From NCBI GenBank assembly GCA_021781075.1, contig JAJXXN010000095.1:1-14405 (forward strand): a DNA stretch of 14,405 nucleotides, read 5' to 3'. Below the pieces are notes generated by a model. The model was not told where the DNA came from. It saw only the letters and a list, made by a program, of their open reading frames with translations, and made no database searches. The translations under genes were made by a program, and so were the position numbers. Below, in pieces: positions 1 through 6,461 of the stretch. The DNA is from Acidobacteriota bacterium. Its GTDB lineage: Bacteria > Acidobacteriota > Terriglobia > Terriglobales > Acidobacteriaceae. Numbering within the stretch: the stretch's first letter is position 1; each line of letters opens with the position of its first letter.

Positions 1-1
1 C

Positions 2-373
2 GAGCGGCTGGTGCGCGCGGTGCAGGCGATGGGCGTGCCGGTGATTTATTTTGGCGTGGATACGGCGAGCCTGCTGGGCGCGACGGCGAAGACCGGCGCC
101 GACGTGATTGGCGTGGATTGGCGCACGCCGATTGACGAGGCGTGGCGCGCGGTGGGCAGCGGACATGCGGTGCAGGGGAACCTGGACCCGATCACGTTGT
201 TTGCGCCGCTGGATGTTTTGGAGCAGCGCGTGAGGGAAGTGCTGAAGTCCGCGGACAATCGCCCGGGGCACATTTTTAATTTGGGCCACGGGATTGTGCC
301 GGGAACGCCGGTGGAAAATGTGCAGGCCGTGGTGCGGATGGTGCGCGAGCACTCGACGCGGAGGGGCGCATGA
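2..373 (+). CDS. hemE: Uroporphyrinogen decarboxylase, C-terminal part (5' end outside window)
   Basis: This is the last 123 codons of HemE, the cytosolic enzyme that decarboxylates the four acetate side chains of uroporphyrinogen III to give coproporphyrinogen III in heme synthesis. The visible part carries family-typical blocks: IYFGVDTASLL near the start, GADVIGVDWRTPIDEAW, VQGNLDPITLFAP, and the C-terminal GHIFNLGHGIVP, followed by a closing helix. A full-length HemE is about 340-350 residues, so about two thirds of the gene lies to the left. The frame is open from base 2 with no start visible, so it is an edge truncation and not a pseudogene. Its stop overlaps the start of hemH (ATGA), which suggests translational coupling. 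The identification is very secure from the conserved blocks. Confidence 0.96.
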   Translation, partial: ERLVRAVQAMGVPVIYFGVDTASLLGATAKTGADVIGVDWRTPIDEAWRAVGSGHAVQGNLDPITLFAPLDVLEQRVREVLKSADNRPGHIFNLGHGIVPGTPVENVQAVVRMVREHSTRRGA

Positions 374-1284
374 CGAAGCGCGCCGTTTTGTTGCTGGCGC
401 ATGGCACGCCGGACAAGGTCGGGGAGATTCCCGAGTACCTGAGGAATGTGGTGAGCGGGCGCCCGATGCCACAGGCGGTGGTTGAGGAGATTCAGCACCG
501 CTATGCGCTGATTGGGCAAAGCCCGCTGACGGAGTGGACAATGGCGCAGGCGAAGCGGCTGGAGGGGCTGCTCAACGGCGAGCGTGTTTATGTGGGGATG
601 CGCAACTGGCGCCCTTATATTCCCGAGGTGGTGAGGCAAATGCGCGCGGAGGGGGTGACGGAGGCAGCGGTGATCTGCCTTGCGCCGCAGAACTCGCGCA
701 CCAGCACGGGGTTGTATCGCCGCGCCGTGGAGGCCGAGGCGGGCGAGTTGAAGATTGACTTCACGGCGGGTTGGGCGGAGCACGCGTTGCTCGCCGAAGC
801 CTTTGCGGAACGGTTGCGCGTGGCGCTCGAGAAGCTGCGGGCGGAGATTGGCGAAAATCCGCCGGTGCTCTTCACCGCGCACTCGGTGCCCTGTCGCACG
901 ATTGCCGCGGCGGAGGGCAAGCCGGGCGACCCGTATGCGACCGACGCGCGCAGGACGGCAGAACTGGTGGCGGCGCGCGTGCCGGGGCTGAAGCGCTGGT
1001 ACTTCGCCTTCCAAAGCCAGGGTGCGAGCGGCGGGGAGTGGATTGGCCCGACAGTGGAGGGCACGCTCGATGCGTTGGCGGCCGAGGGCGTGAAACATCT
1101 GATCCTGCAGCCAATCGGATTTTTGTGCGACCACGTGGAGATTTTGTACGACGTGGACATTGCGTTCAAGGAGCACGCGGCGAAGCTGGGGATGCGGCTG
1201 GAGCGGCCGGAGAGCTTGAACGATTCCGCCAAGCTGGCCGAGGCGCTGAGGGATTTGACGGGGAAAGCCTTTGCAAGGCTCTAG
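370..1284 (+). CDS. hemH: Ferrochelatase (proto- or coproporphyrin type)
   Basis: HemH inserts Fe(II) into a porphyrin late in heme synthesis. At 304 residues it has the length of short, soluble bacterial enzymes. The catalytic histidine is H171 in FTAHSVP, and the conserved acidic metal-path residue is E257 in CDHVEILYDVD. Other family blocks are LLLAHGTP at 7-14, the substrate-loop region GMRNWRP at 76-82, YFAFQSQG at 211-218 and EWIGPTVE at 223-230. The start is fixed by GGAGGGG (360-366) and by the 4-base ATGA overlap with hemE. No C-terminal membrane helix or 2Fe-2S cysteine cluster is present. Whether the substrate is protoporphyrin IX or coproporphyrin III cannot be read from the sequence, and the oxidase gene (hemY/hemG) that often accompanies hemE-hemH is not next to it. 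An intrinsic terminator follows 23 bases after the stop. Confidence 0.95.
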   Translation: MTKRAVLLLAHGTPDKVGEIPEYLRNVVSGRPMPQAVVEEIQHRYALIGQSPLTEWTMAQAKRLEGLLNGERVYVGMRNWRPYIPEVVRQMRAEGVTEAAVICLAPQNSRTSTGLYRRAVEAEAGELKIDFTAGWAEHALLAEAFAERLRVALEKLRAEIGENPPVLFTAHSVPCRTIAAAEGKPGDPYATDARRTAELVAARVPGLKRWYFAFQSQGASGGEWIGPTVEGTLDALAAEGVKHLILQPIGFLCDHVEILYDVDIAFKEHAAKLGMRLERPESLNDSAKLAEALRDLTGKAFARL

Positions 1285-1307
1285 CAGGCGGTGAACAGTG
1301 CACAGGA

Positions 1308-1331
1308 CCCGGCCCAATGGCCGGGTTTTTT
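1308..1331 (+). terminator. Intrinsic terminator of the hemE-hemH operon
   Basis: A perfect 7-bp stem (CCCGGCC at 1308-1314 with GGCCGGG at 1319-1325), a CAAT loop and a run of six T (1326-1331) form a classic rho-independent terminator. It ends the heme pair and isolates it from the amidohydrolase downstream. Confidence 0.93.
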
Positions 1332-1358
1332 GTCTGTGAGGAGGCCTGTGCGGCTTCG

Positions 1359-1364
1359 TATAAT
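1359..1364 (+). promoter_or_regulatory. Candidate -10 element for the amidohydrolase gene
   Basis: A perfect TATAAT lies just after the hemH terminator and 35 bases before the start at 1400, where a new transcription unit must begin. No good -35 hexamer is seen at 16-18 bp upstream; the region there is GTGAGG/TGAGGA. The call therefore rests on the -10 match and its position. Confidence 0.55.
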
Positions 1365-1399
1365 CACACCTAACCCATCGCAACCCAAGGAGCGAACCC

Positions 1400-2740
1400 A
1401 TGATGCGCACCCGAAAAGCAGCAGCAGCCCTTTTTGTTTTTTTCCTGGTTTTTGCAGCGACACTCTCCGCAGAGGCGGCGAAAGAGAAAAAAAAGCCGCA
1501 TGTGGTTTACATCAAGGCCGGACATTTGTTTGATGCAACCAGCGACAACCTGCGGGACAACGTGGTGATCACGGTTGAGGATGAGCGCATCAAGGGCGTG
1601 GACGCGGCCGATGCGGTGAAGATTCCCGCCGGCGCAGAGGTGATTGATTTGTCGAAGGCATGGGTGCTGCCGGGGTTGATTGATTGCCATGTGCACCTGG
1701 AGGCGCGTGCCGACAAGCTGGACCCGATAGAGGATGTGCGCTCGACGCCCTTCAAGGGCGGATTTGCCGGCGTGGTGAATGCGCGCACGACACTCCTGGC
1801 CGGCTTCACCAGCGTGCGCGACGTGGGGTCGAGCCCGTTTTTCGCGGTGGACCTGCGCGACGCCATCAACGAGGGCTTCATTCCCGGGCCGCGGGTGGTG
1901 GCCAGCGGGCCGCCGCTCTCCATCACCGGCGGGCACGGCGACATGAACAGCTTCGCGCCGGCGGTGAGCAATTACCTCTACCCGGAGGAAAAGGATTTTG
2001 CGATTGTCGACGGGCCGGAGGCGGTGCGGCACGCGGTGCGCGCGCAGATCAAGTATCGCGTGGATGTGATCAAGCTGATGGCGACCGGCGGCGTGATGAG
2101 CCAGGGCGACCAGCCAGGGGCCGAGCAGTTGACTTATGACGAGATGAAGATGGCGGTCGACGAGGCGCATCGCGCGGGCCGCAAGGTTGCCGCGCATGCG
2201 CACGGGACGCAGGGGATCAAGGACGCGGTGCGCGCCGGGGTCGATTCCATTGAGCACGGCAGCCTGATTGACGACGAGGGCATCCAGATGATGAAGGAGC
2301 GCGGGACGTACCTGGTGGCCGACATTTACAACGACGATTACATCCTGGGCAATGCGGCGAAGTTCGGGTTGCCGGAGGCGAACATCGAGAAGGAGCGGAA
2401 GCTGGGGCGGTTGCAGCGGGAGAATTTCCAGAAGGCGGTGAAGGCCGGGGTGAAGGTTGCATTTGGGACCGATGCGGGGGTTTATCCGCATGGCGACAAC
2501 GCGAAACAGTTCCACTACATGGTGAAGTTTGGATTGACGCCTGCGGGGGCGATTCGCGCGGCGACATCGAGCGCGGCGGATTTGATTGGCAGGAAGGACA
2601 CGGTGGGTACGATTGAGGCGGGCAAGTACGCGGACATCATCGCGGTGACGGAGAACCCGCTCGACCGCATTGAAGTGCTGGAGCATGTGCCGTTCGTGAT
2701 GAAGGGCGGGGTGGTTTACAAGGATGAAGTGGGGAAGTAA
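1400..2740 (+). CDS. Secreted metal-dependent amidohydrolase (imidazolonepropionase / Xaa-Pro dipeptidase-like)
   Basis: This is a 446-residue amidohydrolase-superfamily enzyme. Residues 1-27 form a Sec-type signal peptide: RTRK, then a hydrophobic core AAAALFVFFLVFAATLS, then an AEA-like cleavage site without a lipobox cysteine. It should therefore act in the periplasm or outside the cell. The TIM-barrel metal ligands are all visible: HxH at H97/H99 (DCHVHLEAR), the probable carboxylated lysine K225 (VIKLMATGG), histidines in AHAHG (266/268), IEHG (H286), and the catalytic aspartate D358 in FGTDAG. The C-terminal block TVGTIEAGKYADIIAV is the usual return strand. Relatives cleave Xaa-Pro or Xaa-Arg dipeptides or related amide bonds, but the substrate cannot be read here. 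The start is supported by AAGGAG (1387-1392) with 7-base spacing; ATG at 1403 is a second possibility. It appears monocistronic. Confidence 0.9.
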   Translation: MMRTRKAAAALFVFFLVFAATLSAEAAKEKKKPHVVYIKAGHLFDATSDNLRDNVVITVEDERIKGVDAADAVKIPAGAEVIDLSKAWVLPGLIDCHVHLEARADKLDPIEDVRSTPFKGGFAGVVNARTTLLAGFTSVRDVGSSPFFAVDLRDAINEGFIPGPRVVASGPPLSITGGHGDMNSFAPAVSNYLYPEEKDFAIVDGPEAVRHAVRAQIKYRVDVIKLMATGGVMSQGDQPGAEQLTYDEMKMAVDEAHRAGRKVAAHAHGTQGIKDAVRAGVDSIEHGSLIDDEGIQMMKERGTYLVADIYNDDYILGNAAKFGLPEANIEKERKLGRLQRENFQKAVKAGVKVAFGTDAGVYPHGDNAKQFHYMVKFGLTPAGAIRAATSSAADLIGRKDTVGTIEAGKYADIIAVTENPLDRIEVLEHVPFVMKGGVVYKDEVGK

Positions 2741-2777
2741 CAGCGTCCAGCGCCCCAGGGCCCAGCCAGTCAGTGAT

Positions 2778-2805
2778 GGTTGGAACAGGAAATATTGTTC
2801 CAGCC
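2778..2805 (+). terminator. Hairpin after the amidohydrolase gene (possible terminator)
   Basis: A 10-bp stem with one G-T pair (GGTTGGAACA at 2778-2787 with TGTTCCAGCC at 2796-2805) and an 8-base loop sits 38 bases after the amidohydrolase stop. No T tract follows, so it may be a weak terminator, an mRNA 3'-end stabiliser or a palindromic protein-binding site. Confidence 0.45.
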
Positions 2806-2833
2806 AAATAACTACCGGCTCAACGCTCGACGC

Positions 2834-2870
2834 TTGCTCCTGTTTATTTCTTATGCCGTAGACTAAAAGC
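2834..2870 (+). promoter_or_regulatory. Candidate promoter giving a leaderless ribE transcript
   Basis: TAGACT (2859-2864, fitting the TANNNT -10 pattern) ends six bases before the ribE ATG, so transcription would begin at or next to the start codon. A TTGCTC at 2834-2839 could be a -35 element, but its 19-bp spacing is long. No Shine-Dalgarno sequence precedes the ATG, which fits a leaderless mRNA. Confidence 0.45.
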
Positions 2871-3599
2871 ATGTTTACCGGAATTGTTGAGCGAACGGGG
2901 AAGCTGGTTGGTGTTGAGGGGCGCGGCGACGGTCTTTCGAGTGGAGTCAAGCGCATCACCGGCGGCGTGCAGCGCATTACCGGCGGCGTGCAGCGCATTA
3001 CCATTGACGCGCCGGAGTTGGCCGCACGGATGCGCGAGGGCGACTCGCTGGCGGTGAATGGCGTTTGTTTGACGGCGCTCGATGTGAACCCGCGTTATTT
3101 TTATGCGGACCTGGCGGCGGAGACGCTGGCCAGGACGACGCTGGGGGAGTTGAAGCCCGGCGCGCTGGTGAACCTGGAGCTGCCGACGGCTGCGGGGTCG
3201 CCCCTGGGCGGGCACATTGTGCAGGGCCATGTGGACGGGCGCGGGGAGCTGGTGTCGTTGGAGCCAGTGATTGCGAGAGACAGCAAAGAATTTGATATTG
3301 AGACGACGGACTGGACGTTGAAGGTTCGCGTGCCGGATCATGTTCGGCCGTGGATGGTGCTGAAGGGGTCGGTGGCGCTGGACGGGATCAGTTTGACGAT
3401 TGCGGATTTTGACGGCGAGGTGGTGACGATTGCGATTTTGCCGTTGACCTACTCGCGGACAAATTTGCACGCGGCGCGTGTGGGCGATGGCGTAAATGTG
3501 GAGGCGGATGTGCTGGTGAAACTTGCTTCAGCCCAGATGCAGCAGAAAGTAAAAGAGCGCGAGCTCACGGAGGCGTGGTTGGTGGAGAATGGCTACTAG
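2871..3599 (+). CDS. ribE: Riboflavin synthase alpha subunit with N-terminal repeat insertion
   Basis: The enzyme dismutates two molecules of 6,7-dimethyl-8-ribityllumazine into riboflavin and a pyrimidinedione. The start is fixed because MFTGIVE is the invariant N-terminus of the family. Two lumazine-binding barrel repeats are visible. The first holds SLAVNGVCLT (59-68) and ends with VNLELPT; the second begins at GGHIVQGHVDG (113-123) and holds GSVALDGISLTI (166-177) and YSRTNLHAARVGDGVNVEAD (194-213). At 242 residues it is longer than the usual 195-220. Part of the excess is a tandem repeat at 25-44 (GVKRIT, GGVQRIT, GGVQRIT), encoded by near-identical 21-bp units, which lengthens the first strand-loop region. 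The C-terminal helix is the one used for trimerisation in the family. No other rib gene is adjacent and no FMN riboswitch is seen upstream. Function is very likely retained because all core motifs are intact. Confidence 0.95.
   Translation: MFTGIVERTGKLVGVEGRGDGLSSGVKRITGGVQRITGGVQRITIDAPELAARMREGDSLAVNGVCLTALDVNPRYFYADLAAETLARTTLGELKPGALVNLELPTAAGSPLGGHIVQGHVDGRGELVSLEPVIARDSKEFDIETTDWTLKVRVPDHVRPWMVLKGSVALDGISLTIADFDGEVVTIAILPLTYSRTNLHAARVGDGVNVEADVLVKLASAQMQQKVKERELTEAWLVENGY
2940..3002 (+). repeat. 21-bp tandem repeat inside ribE (2 exact copies plus 1 degenerate)
   Basis: Units 2961-2981 and 2982-3002 are identical over 21 bp and encode GGVQRIT twice. The unit at 2940-2960 matches 15 of 21 positions and encodes the related SGVKRIT. 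The period is a multiple of three, so the reading frame is kept. The identical copies suggest recent duplication. Confidence 0.93.
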
Positions 3600-3641
3600 C
3601 GGAGTTAGCGGTGCTAGCGGAGAAAGCGGTGTTAGCGCGGG
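3597..3641 (+). repeat. 9-bp tandem repeat starting at the ribE stop codon
   Basis: Five units with a 9-base period run from the stop codon itself: TAGCGGAGT, TAGCGGTGC, TAGCGGAGA, AAGCGGTGT, TAGCGCGGG. The core is (T/A)AGCGG(A/T)G. In the ribE frame most units begin with TAG, so the repeat supplies several back-up stop codons. Its function is unknown. Confidence 0.8.
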
Positions 3642-3660
3642 AGAATGGGCGGTGTTGAAT

Positions 3661-3687
3661 CCCCGGTCTCAAAAGCGAGACCTGGGG
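3661..3687. terminator. Hairpin between convergent ribE and capA-like genes
   Basis: CCCCGGTCTC (3661-3670) pairs with GAGACC-T-GGGG (3677-3687), with one bulged T and an AAAAGC loop. It lies between two convergent genes and could stop transcription from both sides, although no T tract follows on either strand. The form (a hairpin followed by GGGGCACCCGG) looks like a mobile or dispersed intergenic palindrome, but that is an impression and not something shown here. Confidence 0.5.
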
Positions 3688-3718
3688 CACCCGGCAGGTT
3701 GTTCTTCCGCTTCACTAT

Positions 3719-5092
3719 TTAATTGTGAGTGTCAATCACAAACTCATCGCCGGTGCGGTTGAGCAGAATCCGCCGCCTGTCGTCGAGAAGCTTCAACTGA
3801 TCTGAAAGCTCGATGAATTCTTGCTTCTCATCAGCTGTAAGTTCGCGCGGCGGTTGATTGGAACCGGGCGCGGGCTGGGTGATTTTTGTCAATTCATCCA
3901 ACCGCGCTTGCAGCTTTGCCATCTCGCGGTCGATGAGGACGGGCATGATGACGGGAGTTTTGGTGAGGCCGGCGGCGATTTCGTTGCGGTTGTTTTCTTC
4001 CCAGACGGGGAGGATGCCGACGTCGGCGAGTTCGATTTGCGTGCCGGCAGGGCCGTAATCCTTTTTGACGACGGAGAATTGTGCGATGAGTTCGTCGCGC
4101 GGGTCGCCTTCCTTGTCGGGCATCAGGTCGTCAACGTAACTACGCGATTGGTTGGACAAAAAATTCCCCAGGGAATAAAAAATAACCGCGTTGCGGCCGT
4201 CGGCGGTCTTGTAGCTCTCCACGGGCTGCAAAACGTGTGGATGGTGGCCGATGATGACCGAGGCCCCCGAGTCGAGCATGGCGTGGGCGAGGGCGACGTC
4301 CTCGGGCCGCGGGGCGGGAGCGTATTCCGTGCCCCAATGAATGGAGACGACGAGGAAGTCGCACTGGGCGCGGGCTTTTTTGATGGCGTCGAGGACGGTT
4401 GCGGGCGTCAGCGTCGCGGGGTCGGTGATTTGGCCTTTGACTTCTGAAGGGTAGGGGAGAAAGTTGACGTGGGGCGCGGCGGGGTCGGCGGGGTTGGAAG
4501 CGCCGTTGAGCCAGCGGGTCATGCCCAGCCAGCCGACGCGGATGCTGTCTTTCTCGACGATGACCGGCTGCCAGGCGGTGGCTGCCGTGTCGCCGGAGCC
4601 GAGGAAGAGCAGGCCTTTCTCCTTGAGGTGCTGGCGCGACTCGGCGAAGCCGGCCCAGCCCTGGTCCATGACGTGGTTGTTGGCGAAGGAGACGATTTTG
4701 ATGCCGCTGGCCTGGAGTGCGTCGATCAGATCGAGTGGCGCGTCGAAGAGGAAGGGTTTTGTCCCGTGGGAGTGATTGGGCGCGACGGGGGTTTCAAAGT
4801 TGACGAAGCCGTAGTCGGCGCGGTGGAAGATGTCGGCGACGTTGGCAAAGAGCGCGGTCCAGCCGGCCGCGCCATCGCCGGCAGCGGCGGCTGCCTGGCG
4901 GACGGCCTCGTGGGGGATGACGTCACCGGCGACGGCGAAGGAAATGCGGACTATTTCGTGCGGGTATTTTATGGGTGCGGGTTTGGGATGGGCGCTGACG
5001 GTTCCGTAGCCGATGCCGAGAAGCGCGCCGGTGAAGGCGCCGAGGAGCGCGAGGGCGCGGAAGCGGGGCGATTTGAGGGCGGGGGCAAGCAT
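3719..5092 (-). CDS. CapA/PgsA-family metallophosphatase-like protein, membrane-anchored
   Basis: This 457-residue protein belongs to the family of CapA/PgsA (poly-gamma-glutamate capsule synthesis), which has a calcineurin-like fold. One hydrophobic segment at about residues 13-33 would serve as signal anchor or signal peptide, placing the catalytic domain outside the cytoplasm. Metal-site-type blocks run in order: FAVAGDVIPH (52-61), VNFETPV (97-103), SFANNHVMDQG (135-145), VSIHWGTEY (249-257), GHHPHVLQPVE (282-292) and FYSLGNFLSN (305-314). The C-terminal 70 residues (388-445) are charged, helical and probably coiled coil, which is not part of the core domain. No capsule synthesis genes (pgsB/capB, capC) are nearby, so a polyglutamate role is unproven and a general cell-surface phosphoesterase is equally possible. 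The ATG at 5092 lacks a clear ribosome binding site; it was chosen because it gives a complete signal anchor. The gene is divergent from gspF. Confidence 0.85.
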   Translation of the reverse strand: MLAPALKSPRFRALALLGAFTGALLGIGYGTVSAHPKPAPIKYPHEIVRISFAVAGDVIPHEAVRQAAAAAGDGAAGWTALFANVADIFHRADYGFVNFETPVAPNHSHGTKPFLFDAPLDLIDALQASGIKIVSFANNHVMDQGWAGFAESRQHLKEKGLLFLGSGDTAATAWQPVIVEKDSIRVGWLGMTRWLNGASNPADPAAPHVNFLPYPSEVKGQITDPATLTPATVLDAIKKARAQCDFLVVSIHWGTEYAPAPRPEDVALAHAMLDSGASVIIGHHPHVLQPVESYKTADGRNAVIFYSLGNFLSNQSRSYVDDLMPDKEGDPRDELIAQFSVVKKDYGPAGTQIELADVGILPVWEENNRNEIAAGLTKTPVIMPVLIDREMAKLQARLDELTKITQPAPGSNQPPRELTADEKQEFIELSDQLKLLDDRRRILLNRTGDEFVIDTHN

Positions 5093-5203
5093 GGGCTGGT
5101 TCCACTTTAGCAGGAGATTGCGCCGGTGCGCGCGGGTTTGGGTGGCGAACGCTGGCCGGGATGGATGCGTCTATCTTCTGCTGAAACTGTTAACCTGAAT
5201 AGA

Positions 5204-5247
5204 GAGGCCGGGCGGCCGGTGGCAGCCTGAAAAACCGAGGCCGGGCG
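5204..5247 (+). repeat. Direct repeat GAGGCCGGGCG in the gspF leader
   Basis: The 11-mer GAGGCCGGGCG occurs at 5204-5214 and again at 5237-5247, 33 bases apart (about three helical turns). It lies in the 162-bp region between the divergent capA-like gene and the secretion/pilus operon. It could be an operator pair or chance in GC-rich DNA. I could not assign a convincing -35/-10 pair in this region. Confidence 0.4.
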
Positions 5248-5254
5248 AGAGTGA

Positions 5255-6448
5255 ATGGCTGAATTTGTCATCAAGATGTCGGATGAGCGCGGTCGGGTGG
5301 TGGAGCAGACGGAGTCCGCAGCCACGGCCGAGGAGTTGCGCGGCCGGTTTGTGCAGGCCGGGTACCATGTTTTTTCAGTAAAGGCGCGTGGCGTGGCGGG
5401 ATTTCGCCGCCAGCGCAAGGTGAAGCTGGAGCCGTTTCTAATCTTCAACCAGCAGTTTTTGACGTTGATCAAGGCCGGTTTGCCCATCCTGGGGTCGCTG
5501 GAGATGCTGGCCAAGAACCAGAAGGATGCGCACTTTGCCAACCGCATCAGCGCGGTGGCGGGGCGGGTGAAGACCGGTGAATCGCTTTCGACGGCCTTTG
5601 AGGCGGTGGGCGGATTCCCGTTGATGCACACAACGACGCTGCTGGCCGGCGAGCGCTCGGGCAACCTGCAGGAGGTGTTGGAGCGGTACATCACCTTCCA
5701 GCGCATCTCGCTGACCTTCCGCAAGAAGCTGGTGGCGTCGCTGATTTACCCGGTGGTGCTGATGGTGCTGGTGACGGCGCTGATGATCTTCATGTTCACG
5801 GTGGTGATCCCGCAGTTTGCGCAGTTGTATGACCAGATGGGCTCGAAGCTGCCGACGATGACGGTGTACCTGCTGGGCTTCGGCAAGTGGATGCAGAAGT
5901 ACATTCTCTACCTGCTTGCGGCGATTGTGTTGCTGGGCTATGGCCTGTACCGCTATTCCATCACGGACAAGGGGCGGGAGCGGATAGACGCGGCGCGGAT
6001 CCGGCTGCCGATCTTCGGCAAGATATGGTTGAAGTACCAGGTGGCGCTGTTTTCGCGCACACTCTCGACGTTGCTGACGGGCGGGCTGCCGCTGGTACAG
6101 TCGATGGAGACGGCGGCGCGGTCGATCACCTCGCGGAAGATTGCGCTGGCGGTGCTGGAGTCGATCACGACGGTGCGCGAGGGCAAGGGGATATCGGACT
6201 CGATGCGCCAGACGAAGGTGTTTCCCGACCTGTCGCTGGAGATGATCGCGGTGGGCGAGCAGACGGGCGCGGTGCCGGCGATGCTGAACTCGGTGGCGGA
6301 ATTTTTCGAGGAGGACGTGGCAACGGCGCTGTCGGCGGCGCTTTCGCTGATTGAGCCGTTCATCCTGATCATCATGGGCGTGGTGGTGGTCTTCATTCTC
6401 ATCTCGCTGTACCTGCCCATTTTCTCCTTGGGGCAGATGGGGAACTAG
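5255..6448 (+). CDS. gspF: Type II secretion / type IV pilus inner-membrane platform protein (GspF/PilC)
   Basis: GspF/PilC is the polytopic platform that couples the assembly ATPase to pilin insertion. At 397 residues it has normal family length. After an N-terminal cytoplasmic segment (MAEFVIKMSDERGRV) come two T2SF domains at about 60-185 and 263-388. Each carries the family signature near its end: AGERSGNLQEVLERY (131-145) and VGEQTGAVPAMLNSVAEFFEED (333-354). Membrane helices lie at about 160-186, 216-232 and 366-392. It is the first gene of a seven-gene operon, and GspE starts 13 bases after its stop. The start ATG has only a weak GAGAG upstream, but it gives the canonical N-terminus for this family. 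No promoter is obvious in the divergent region. Confidence 0.94.
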   Translation: MAEFVIKMSDERGRVVEQTESAATAEELRGRFVQAGYHVFSVKARGVAGFRRQRKVKLEPFLIFNQQFLTLIKAGLPILGSLEMLAKNQKDAHFANRISAVAGRVKTGESLSTAFEAVGGFPLMHTTTLLAGERSGNLQEVLERYITFQRISLTFRKKLVASLIYPVVLMVLVTALMIFMFTVVIPQFAQLYDQMGSKLPTMTVYLLGFGKWMQKYILYLLAAIVLLGYGLYRYSITDKGRERIDAARIRLPIFGKIWLKYQVALFSRTLSTLLTGGLPLVQSMETAARSITSRKIALAVLESITTVREGKGISDSMRQTKVFPDLSLEMIAVGEQTGAVPAMLNSVAEFFEEDVATALSAALSLIEPFILIIMGVVVVFILISLYLPIFSLGQMGN

Positions 6449-6461
6449 AAACCAGGAGCGT

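Noticed and set aside
46..1410. Minus-strand open frame of 454 codons opposite hemE/hemH
   Set aside because: Shadow of the real hemE and hemH genes. It would cross the intrinsic terminator and has no domain signal.
2741..2870. Possible FMN riboswitch upstream of ribE
   Set aside because: The 130-base gap is too short, and none of the conserved RFN-element sequence blocks is visible. The transcript appears to be leaderless.
1370..3004. Minus-strand open frame of 544 codons across the amidohydrolase
   Set aside because: It has antisense-shadow composition (His/Arg/Leu-rich), and the opposite strand has a complete enzyme with metal ligands. It also runs through the ribE repeat.
3721..5110. 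Plus-strand open frames (208 and 213 codons) opposite the capA-like gene
   Set aside because: They are Gly/Asp/Glu/Val-rich antisense shadows with no ribosome binding site or domain. The minus strand carries the complete metallophosphatase motif set.
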